A stretch of DNA of 5,845 nucleotides from Gammaproteobacteria bacterium (lineage in GTDB: Bacteria > Pseudomonadota > Gammaproteobacteria > Pseudomonadales > DSM-25080), in the NCBI GenBank assembly GCA_013372965.1, contig JABXIR010000131.1:1-5845 (forward strand), read 5' to 3'. The position numbers were made by a program, and so were the translations under genes. The notes below the pieces were generated by a model. That model did no database searches, was not told where the DNA came from, and saw only the letters and a list, made by a program, of their open reading frames with translations. Shown piece after piece: positions 1 through 5,065 of the stretch. Numbering within the stretch: the first letter of the stretch is position 1; the number at the start of each line of letters is the position of its first letter.

Positions 1-762
1 CCACACGGGGGGGGCGGTCCTGGTATGGGTCCAATTGGTGTGAAATCGCACTTGGCTCCGTTCTTGCCAGCGCACCCTGTACAGGCCATTAGTGACACGG
101 ATATCGCCAACGGTGTAATTTCAGCAGCTCCTTGGGGTTCTGCAAGCATCCTGCCTATTTCATGGAGCTACATCAAATTGATGGGCGCTGAGGGTTTGAA
201 AGCGGCTACGGAAAACGCAATTCTTGGCGCGAACTACTTAGCGAAGCACCTCGGTAACGACTTCCCAATCCTGTACAGTGGTCACAACGGTCGGGTTGCA
301 CACGAGTGTCTTATCGACATTCGTCCAATGAAAGAACGTACAGGCGTTACCGAAGAAGACGTTGCAAAACGACTGATGGATTTTGGTTTCCACAGCCCAA
401 CGATGAGCTTCCCTGTCGCGGGCACGCTGATGATCGAGCCGACTGAGTCAGAGTCAAAGGAAGAACTCGATAAGTTCATCCTAGCCATGAAGACCATTCG
501 TGAAGAGGCGGATGCCGTGGCGTCAGGCGAATATACTCCAGACAACAACCCGTTAGTCAACGCGCCTCACACTCAAGCGGACTTGCTTGAAGACTGGGAC
601 CGCCCTTACAGCCGCGAAAAAGCTGCGTTCCCTGCAGACTTCGTCAAGGCGGGTAAGGTATGGCCTACCGTGAATCGCATCGACAACGTCGCTGGCGACC
701 GTAACTTGATTTGCTCATGCCCACCGCTTGAGCACTATCTCGATGCTGAGGATGATGCTTAA
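1..762 (+). CDS. gcvP: Glycine dehydrogenase (decarboxylating), P-protein of the glycine cleavage system, C-terminal part (5'-truncated by window)
   Basis: This is the last 253 residues of the PLP-dependent P-protein, which decarboxylates glycine and passes the aminomethyl group to the lipoyl arm of GcvH in the cytoplasm. The reading frame is open from base 1. It begins PHGGGGPGMGPIGVK, the glycine-rich stretch that in this family directly follows the PLP-lysine motif (HKTFCIPHGGGGPG), so the catalytic lysine should lie five residues outside the window. Further family signatures are SAAPWGSASILPISW (about residues 40-54 of the visible part), the MxFPVxGTLMIEPTESE block and the C-terminal NRIDNVAGDRNLICSCPP. 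The ATG at 25 is an internal methionine (GPGMGPI), not a start. E. coli GcvP is about 957 residues, so roughly a quarter is visible here. gcvP is commonly last in a gcvTHP operon, and the terminator just downstream agrees with that. The identification is very secure, and I see no damage in the visible part. Confidence 0.97.
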   Translation, partial: PHGGGGPGMGPIGVKSHLAPFLPAHPVQAISDTDIANGVISAAPWGSASILPISWSYIKLMGAEGLKAATENAILGANYLAKHLGNDFPILYSGHNGRVAHECLIDIRPMKERTGVTEEDVAKRLMDFGFHSPTMSFPVAGTLMIEPTESESKEELDKFILAMKTIREEADAVASGEYTPDNNPLVNAPHTQADLLEDWDRPYSREKAAFPADFVKAGKVWPTVNRIDNVAGDRNLICSCPPLEHYLDAEDDA

Positions 763-782
763 TCGATCATCACTCCGATCTC

Positions 783-813
783 AAAAAGGTGAGTTTCTAA
801 CTCACCTTTTTTT
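783..813 (+). terminator. Rho-independent terminator after gcvP
   Basis: A perfect 13-bp inverted repeat (783-795 with 799-811) has a 3-nt TCT loop and runs into seven T residues (807-813). The core GGTGAGTT/AACTCACC is flanked by an A5 tract on the left and the T tract on the right, so it could also stop transcription from the opposite strand. It begins 20 nt after the gcvP stop and separates gcvP from the lipoprotein gene. Confidence 0.93.
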
Positions 814-830
814 GTGCCCGCGAAAAGCTG

Positions 831-839
831 TGCTTTAAT
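831..839 (+). promoter_or_regulatory. Possible extended -10 promoter for the META lipoprotein gene
   Basis: TGC followed by TTTAAT (834-839) matches an extended -10 element (TGn plus 5 of 6 of TATAAT). Upstream, TTGTGC at 812-817 is only a weak -35 match (3 of 6, spacer 16) and overlaps the gcvP terminator T tract. A start near 846 would give a leader of about 24 nt. A new promoter is expected here because the terminator cuts off gcvP transcription, but the motif evidence alone is modest. Confidence 0.4.
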
Positions 840-869
840 AAGGAGACAAGCCTTAAACGAGGTGAGACC

Positions 870-1265
870 ATGAAAAAAACACTTTGGTTGTTGTTAACCG
901 CGGCATTGTTTGCCTGCGCAAGTGCCCCCAACCCGCTGACACAACAAACGGGACATTGGCGTGTCACTCATATCAACGGCACCGCTGTAAGCTCGGCTTT
1001 TCAGCCGACCGTGAACTTTAGCGATCGCGGTGCTTTAACCGGAAGCTCAGGATGCAATCGATATCGTGCACCTTACGAAACGTCAAGTTCGCAATTCAAT
1101 ATTGGCCCTGCCATTTCCACTAAAATGGCTTGCCCCGGTGATGCACAGCATGTTGAATACAGTTTTTTCAGCACGCTTCCGCTGCTTCACACCCTTGAGG
1201 TTGTTGGAGATACCATCGTGATGCGAGGTCGAGAGAACTCATCCATTACTCTACAACCCCTTTAG
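870..1265 (+). CDS. META domain (HslJ-like) putative lipoprotein
   Basis: This is a 131-residue exported protein. The N-terminus has a KK pair, a hydrophobic stretch (residues 4-15) and a lipobox-like LFAC with the cysteine at 16. Alanine at +2 would favour outer-membrane sorting by the Lol pathway. Phe at -2 is slightly off consensus, so signal peptidase I cleavage is a minor alternative. The mature part is a single META/HslJ-type domain: the GHWRVTHINGTAV start strand (about 27-40), then GSSGCNRYRAPYE (58-70) and STKMACPG (83-90). Cys62 and Cys88 are the characteristic pair and could form a disulfide. In E. coli, HslJ is heat-inducible and linked to novobiocin resistance; the biochemical role of META domains is unknown, so no function is assigned. 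The start is set by GAGGTGA at 859-865, four nt before the ATG. No terminator lies between it and selO 77 nt downstream, so read-through is possible. Confidence 0.85.
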   Translation: MKKTLWLLLTAALFACASAPNPLTQQTGHWRVTHINGTAVSSAFQPTVNFSDRGALTGSSGCNRYRAPYETSSSQFNIGPAISTKMACPGDAQHVEYSFFSTLPLLHTLEVVGDTIVMRGRENSSITLQPL

Positions 1266-1296
1266 CCCTGCCATCCTCATGGTGACTGTCAACAAA

Positions 1297-1335
1297 GGCT
1301 GTTAGAATCTGAGCTTCAACGCGCCACTAACAGCC
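1297..1335. repeat. Perfect 9-bp inverted repeat in the selO leader (candidate operator or mRNA hairpin)
   Basis: GGCTGTTAG at 1297-1305 is exactly complementary to CTAACAGCC at 1327-1335, with 21 nt between the arms. The arm centres are 30 bp apart, about three helical turns. The left arm overlaps a possible -10 box (1303-1308), and the right arm abuts the GAGAG ribosome-binding stretch of selO (1336-1340). No T run follows, so it does not look like a terminator. Either a dimeric protein binding the two half-sites or a leader hairpin in read-through mRNA would fit; the sequence cannot decide. Confidence 0.55.
1303..1308 (+). promoter_or_regulatory. Possible -10 box for selO
   Basis: TAGAAT matches 5 of 6 bases of the sigma-70 -10 consensus, 35 nt before the selO ATG. 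No convincing -35 lies at the right distance: TGGTGA at 1280-1285 (spacer 17) matches only 3 of 6, and GTGACT at 1282-1287 matches 4 of 6 but with a 15-nt spacer. It may be a weak or activator-dependent promoter, or selO may depend on read-through from the lipoprotein gene. Confidence 0.3.
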
Positions 1336-1342
1336 GAGAGTC

Positions 1343-2740
1343 ATGTCAAACCTTCGATACCGTCAACTGCCCGAATCACTCTACAGTGATCAAGCACCGC
1401 AGCCCTTCACCGACATGACGTTATGTGATCTCAATGAGTCCTGGCTTGAGGAAACCCCGCATCAAAGTGCCTATCGCTGCCCCGTGTATTTACGTGATCT
1501 TTTAAATGGGCAACTGCCTGATCAATTGAAGCCGCTTGCCATGAAATACGATGGACATCAATTCGGTCATTACAACCCACAATTGGGCGATGGCCGCGGT
1601 TTGCTGATCGACGAAATTCACGGGCCAAATCAGCAGCTATTTGAAGTACACCTCAAAGGCGCCGGCATGACACCCTATTCTCGTGGCGGGGATGGACGCG
1701 CTGTTCTGCGCTCAACCATTCGCGAGTATCTTGGTAGCATCGCAATGCATGGCTTAAATATTCCAACCACCAATGCTATCGCTCTAGGTGCTAGTCGGGA
1801 TTGGGTCTGGCGCGAACAGCAAGAGCCCTGCGCCACATTGCTCCGAGTGACCCCGTCCCATATCCGCTTTGGACATTTCGAATTTCTGTACTATCAACGT
1901 AACCCCGAGGAAACGTCTCAGCTACTCGACTTTGTGATGCGCTGTCACTACCCAGAACTTTCATCTGCTGAGGCGTGGTTTGACAAACTGGTCAAGCGCT
2001 GCGCTCGGTTAGTGGCTAAGTGGCAGTCCGTCGGATTCTTGCACGGAGTCATGAACACCGACAACATGTCAATCTTGGGTGAGACCCTCGACTATGGCCC
2101 CTATTATTTTCTCGACGAATATCGTCCACGACATGTCGCGAATCACACCGATTCACAAGGTCGATATCGCTTCGATCGTCAGCCGGGCATTATGCGCTGG
2201 AACCTTGCCGCACTTGCACAATCACTGAGCCAAGTCATTGATGCCAAGGTACTTATCGAGTCCGTAAACCGCTTCCAAGATTACTTCGATGAAGCCTATC
2301 GCCACGAAATGCTCGCTAAACTCGATTTAAGCGAAGAGCACACCGGTTTACTCGAACGCTGGCTCGAGCTGCTCGAAACACACCGAGCCGATTACACGTA
2401 TTCACACTTCCTATTGGCCCAAGACGTCACGACCAACTTCGACACGCTAAAGGCACTATTCAACGGCGACGCAGCATTTGACAATTGGCTCAACGACTAC
2501 TTAAAAACCAGTTCAAATATCGACGAGCGAAGAACACGTCTTCGCCAAGTCAATCCCAAGTTTATCCTTCGACACCACCTTTTAAATGAGGTCATTGCGA
2601 AAGCTGAATCGGGCGATTTCTCCGACATTGCCAAATATCGTCGAATTTTCGCCAACCCATTTCAGGATCATATTGAGGACGATGCAATGTCGATACCCCC
2701 ATTAAAGCCAGTCCCTGTTTCACTATCATGCTCAAGCTAA
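1343..2740 (+). CDS. selO: Protein adenylyltransferase SelO (YdiU/UPF0061 pseudokinase)
   Basis: SelO has a protein-kinase fold that binds ATP in flipped orientation and transfers AMP to Ser/Thr/Tyr of target proteins; it is linked to oxidative stress and protein glutathionylation. This copy has 465 residues (E. coli 478) and looks complete. Visible signatures are YDGHQFGHYNPQLGDGRGL (69-87), LKGAGMTPYSRGGDGRAVLR (104-123) with nucleotide-site Lys105, Glu128 in TIREYLGS, LLRVTPSHIRFGHFE (166-180), the catalytic HGVMNTDNMSILG (234-246) with Asp240 and Asn241, and the metal-binding DYG at 250-252. The C-terminus is SCSS with Cys463 at the third-last position, which is selenocysteine in eukaryotic SelO and Cys476 in E. 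coli. The E. coli disulfide partner Cys272 (ICNHSD) aligns with Ala266 here (VANHTD), so that disulfide cannot form in the same way. The ATG is supported by the family-like N-terminus (YRQLPESLYS), although only a weak GAGAG (1336-1340) precedes it. The gene is followed at 4 nt by a patatin-like gene. Confidence 0.96.
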   Translation: MSNLRYRQLPESLYSDQAPQPFTDMTLCDLNESWLEETPHQSAYRCPVYLRDLLNGQLPDQLKPLAMKYDGHQFGHYNPQLGDGRGLLIDEIHGPNQQLFEVHLKGAGMTPYSRGGDGRAVLRSTIREYLGSIAMHGLNIPTTNAIALGASRDWVWREQQEPCATLLRVTPSHIRFGHFEFLYYQRNPEETSQLLDFVMRCHYPELSSAEAWFDKLVKRCARLVAKWQSVGFLHGVMNTDNMSILGETLDYGPYYFLDEYRPRHVANHTDSQGRYRFDRQPGIMRWNLAALAQSLSQVIDAKVLIESVNRFQDYFDEAYRHEMLAKLDLSEEHTGLLERWLELLETHRADYTYSHFLLAQDVTTNFDTLKALFNGDAAFDNWLNDYLKTSSNIDERRTRLRQVNPKFILRHHLLNEVIAKAESGDFSDIAKYRRIFANPFQDHIEDDAMSIPPLKPVPVSLSCSS

Positions 2741-2744
2741 AACT

Positions 2745-3479
2745 ATGACTCAAACCGTTACCCAATACTTCATGCAACCTTACACACTGTCCCTGTCGTC
2801 TGGCTTCTTTGGCTTTTTCGCTCACGCTGGATTTTGTGAATCCCTCAGTGAGAATCTTCCGCCACCGGCCCATATCACCGGTAGCAGCGCTGGTGCATTG
2901 ATCGGTTGCATGATCGCTTGCGGGCTCAACGTCAGTCAGATTAAGCACCACCTATTTGACATGAGCAAAGTCGACTTTTGGGATCCAAGCCCTGGCTTAG
3001 GCTGGTTAAAAGGGCAGAAATTTCGAGCGAAGTTACGAGAGATTGTCGGCCAACGCAACTTTGAAGAGACCGACATCCCATTTAGTGTATCGGCGTATCA
3101 CCCCAGAAAACACCGCACAATCGTCCTAAATACGGGTGACTTAATTGAAGGGGTCTATGCCTCCTGCGCAGTGCCTTTATTATTCCAACCCGCTCGTGTC
3201 AACGGTATGAGCTTGCTTGATGGCGGTGTCTTAGATCGGCCTGGTATTGCCAGCGCGCCGATCGACCGTCCGATTCTATATCATCACATTCATTCAAAAA
3301 GCGCCTGGCGACGGCACGTACCTGTGCCCCAGCGAAAAAATTTGAGTCTCGTAACCATCCCTGACCTCCCGCGCTCTGGACCCAATAGACTTGAGCTCGG
3401 TCCAACCATTTATGATGAGGCTAAACGTCGATCTGACACACTGTGGCAGCAAGAATATAACGATCAGCTCTACATCTAA
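2745..3479 (+). CDS. Patatin-like phospholipase family protein (putative serine acyl hydrolase)
   Basis: This is a 244-residue, apparently cytoplasmic single-domain patatin. The predicted reaction is hydrolysis of a fatty-acyl ester from a (phospho)lipid through a Ser-Asp dyad. The nucleophile elbow is GSSAG (46-50, Ser48) and the catalytic Asp is in DGG (159-161). Between them VYASCAVPLLFQPARVNG (137-154) matches the usual patatin stretch ending in P.....G before DGG. The N-terminal oxyanion region reads LSSGFFGFFAHAGF (17-30), keeping the AHxG helix start but lacking the usual GGGxRG. There is no signal peptide. The start is uncertain: ATG 2745 lies 4 nt after the selO stop, with no Shine-Dalgarno visible, and ATG 2772 (residue 10) is the alternative, also without one. 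I prefer 2745 because the tight junction fits translational coupling to selO. Physiological substrate unknown; membrane phospholipid turnover is a guess from the family. A good promoter match for agcS lies within its last codons. Confidence 0.87.
   Translation: MTQTVTQYFMQPYTLSLSSGFFGFFAHAGFCESLSENLPPPAHITGSSAGALIGCMIACGLNVSQIKHHLFDMSKVDFWDPSPGLGWLKGQKFRAKLREIVGQRNFEETDIPFSVSAYHPRKHRTIVLNTGDLIEGVYASCAVPLLFQPARVNGMSLLDGGVLDRPGIASAPIDRPILYHHIHSKSAWRRHVPVPQRKNLSLVTIPDLPRSGPNRLELGPTIYDEAKRRSDTLWQQEYNDQLYI
3433..3461 (+). promoter_or_regulatory. Sigma-70-type promoter for agcS inside the patatin gene
   Basis: CTGACA (3433-3438, 5 of 6 to TTGACA) and TATAAC (3456-3461, 5 of 6 to TATAAT) are separated by the ideal 17 bp, the best promoter match I found in the window. 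It lies in the last 16 codons of the patatin-like gene and would start transcription near 3468, giving agcS a leader of about 68 nt. The motif is seen directly; its use is inferred. Confidence 0.6.
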
Positions 3480-3535
3480 GCAGAAACACGTTAAACTTCT
3501 CGAATACTTAATAATGACAAGACAAATGAGGCGAT

Positions 3536-4978
3536 ATGGACTTTTCTTGGCTTACTGCAATCATTGATCAAGGTAACGACATCGTTTGGGGCTACATTCT
3601 GATTTACCTCCTTATTGGTGGCGGTATCTTCTTTACCTTCCGTCTACGCTTTATCCAGTTCCGGATGTTCGGTACCGCATGGAAAGCTCTACTATCGGGT
3701 CGTTCAACAAGCCGTCAAGGGATTACCCCTTTCCAGGCGTTTGCCACTTCCCTTGCCGCGCGCGTCGGTACGGGCAACCTGTCTGGCGTTGCAAGTGCAC
3801 TGGCGGTCGGTGGACCGGGTGCGATATTCTGGATGTGGATTACCGCTCTCGTGGGTATGGCAACCTCAGTCATCGAAACCACCTTGGCCCAAGTATTTAA
3901 AACCGATAACGACGACGGCACTTACCGAGGCGGTCCGGCGTACTACATCGAAAAAGGCTTGAAGTCTCGCTGGCTCGGCATTGTCTTTGCAATCTGCCTC
4001 ATCATTTCGTTCGGGTTCGCATTCACGGCACTGCAGGCAAATCAAATCGCCGAAGCCGTTAATAACGCTTGGGGCATCGACAAGTTTCTAATGGGTAACA
4101 TCCTCGCGGTATTAATCGGCCTCGTGATCTTCGGTGGTATCCGTCGAATCGCCAAAGTGGCCGAGCTCATCGTCCCTATAATGGCCATTGCCTACTTATT
4201 AATATCTCTCGTGGTTGTCGCGATGAATATCAGCGAACTGCCCGCACTCATCAGCACCATCGTGAAACACGCGATGGGCATCGAGCAAGCGGCAGCGGGT
4301 GTGTTAGGCTATGCCATCAAGACGGCTATCGAACAAGGTGTTAAGCGAGGTTTGTTCTCTAACGAAGCCGGTATGGGTTCAGGCCCGAACGCAGCGGCGA
4401 CAGCGAACCCGAAACACCCTGTAACGCAAGGCCTTATCTCAATGGCTGGTGTGTTCACGGATACCATTGTTATTTGTACTGCAACCGCCTCCATTATCTT
4501 ACTCTCGGGAACGCTCGATGCATCGAGTGCAAACCTCGATGGCATTAGCTTAACGCAGGCCGCAATGGAGTCGCACATCGGTAGTATCGGCGTTGACATT
4601 GTCGCAGTTGCGCTCTTGTTGTTCGCGTTTACCTCGATCATGGCAAACTACTATTACGCCGAATCTAACCTTCGCTTCATACACGAAAGCGCTCGCGGTG
4701 TTCTTGTACTTCGAATCGCGGTGTTGTTCGTCCTGCTTTGGGGCTCTGTTCAGGAATTGGAAACCATTTGGAAGATCGCAGATCTGTCAATGGGCGCCAT
4801 GGCGATCATCAACGTATTCGCCTTGCTGATGCTCTCAGGCATTGCGTTCAAGGTGATTGCCGACTTCGAACGCCAGTTTAAGTCAGGCATCGACCCTGTA
4901 TTTGATCGTACTCGATTCCCAGAACTCGACGGAAAAGCCGATTCGAGCGCCTGGGCACACAAAAAGAACGAATACTAA
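3536..4978 (+). CDS. Sodium:alanine/glycine symporter family protein (AgcS/AlsT type)
   Basis: This is an inner-membrane secondary transporter of the AGCS family (LeuT fold), which couples inward Na+ movement to uptake of alanine and/or glycine. Its 480 residues are typical of the family. Signatures are an N-terminal helix with FTFRLRFIQFRMF (33-45), then AARVGTGNLSGVASAL (74-89) and GGPGAIFWMWITALVGM (92-108) around the substrate/Na+ site of TM3, the DDGTYRGGPAYYIEKGL segment (126-142), and VKRGLFSNEAGMGSGPNAAA (269-288), the strongest family motif. Many further hydrophobic segments follow (for example 147-165, 185-203, 209-230, 300-324, 353-371, 389-403, 415-440), and the tail is charged and cytoplasmic. 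GAGG at 3528-3531, four nt before the ATG, sets the start. The likely promoter lies upstream inside the patatin gene, and a terminator follows, so it is probably monocistronic. Substrate choice between alanine and glycine (or another amino acid) cannot be read from the sequence, so no firm gene symbol is given. Confidence 0.95.
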   Translation: MDFSWLTAIIDQGNDIVWGYILIYLLIGGGIFFTFRLRFIQFRMFGTAWKALLSGRSTSRQGITPFQAFATSLAARVGTGNLSGVASALAVGGPGAIFWMWITALVGMATSVIETTLAQVFKTDNDDGTYRGGPAYYIEKGLKSRWLGIVFAICLIISFGFAFTALQANQIAEAVNNAWGIDKFLMGNILAVLIGLVIFGGIRRIAKVAELIVPIMAIAYLLISLVVVAMNISELPALISTIVKHAMGIEQAAAGVLGYAIKTAIEQGVKRGLFSNEAGMGSGPNAAATANPKHPVTQGLISMAGVFTDTIVICTATASIILLSGTLDASSANLDGISLTQAAMESHIGSIGVDIVAVALLLFAFTSIMANYYYAESNLRFIHESARGVLVLRIAVLFVLLWGSVQELETIWKIADLSMGAMAIINVFALLMLSGIAFKVIADFERQFKSGIDPVFDRTRFPELDGKADSSAWAHKKNEY

Positions 4979-4985
4979 TCAGCCT

Positions 4986-5022
4986 AAGGCGCAAGCAACT
5001 CGCTTGCGCCTTTGCTATTTTT
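4986..5022 (+). terminator. Rho-independent terminator after agcS-type gene
   Basis: A perfect 11-bp GC-rich stem pairs 4986-4996 (AAGGCGCAAGC) with 5002-5012 (GCTTGCGCCTT) around a 5-nt loop, starting 8 nt after the stop codon. The following T tract is interrupted (TTT, GCTA, then TTTTT at 5018-5022), so it is less canonical than the gcvP terminator, but the stem is strong. Confidence 0.85.
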
Positions 5023-5065
5023 AAGTCATGTTAAACGACCTTACTTTTGGGTGAATCGAGCAATA

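Noticed and set aside
282..560. 92-codon opposite-strand open frame within gcvP
   Set aside because: It is antisense to conserved P-protein sequence and its low-complexity Ser-rich translation has no recognisable features.
751..771. GATGAT...ATCATC inverted repeat around the gcvP stop codon
   Set aside because: Only 6 bp with a 9-nt loop, partly in coding sequence and AT-rich. It is easily explained by chance, and the true terminator lies just downstream.
2592..2951. 119-codon opposite-strand open frame across the selO/patatin junction
   Set aside because: It lies antisense to two well-supported conserved genes, its translation resembles no family I know, and no start signals are apparent. 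It is a shadow of the real frames.
3462..3535. Possible glycine riboswitch in front of the amino-acid symporter gene
   Set aside because: The leader from the predicted start is only about 68 nt, A-rich, with no paired structure or glycine aptamer-like motif. A tandem aptamer would not fit.
3586..3962. Two overlapping alternative-frame open frames at the start of the symporter gene
   Set aside because: They are out-of-frame reads of the conserved N-terminal membrane region, and their translations do not resemble a protein family.
4309..4641. 110-codon opposite-strand open frame within the symporter gene
   Set aside because: It is fully antisense to a conserved AGCS transporter segment; the low stop density follows from the codon pattern of the sense strand.
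1..4978. gcvP and the alanine/glycine symporter as one glycine-use gene cluster
   Set aside because: Three unrelated genes and a strong terminator separate them, the symporter has its own promoter match, and its substrate is not certain. Proximity alone is not enough.
5013..5065. Promoter for msbA between the terminator and its start codon
   Set aside because: A promoter is expected here, but no pair of hexamers reached a convincing match (best -10 candidates about 4 of 6 without a -35), so no feature was called.
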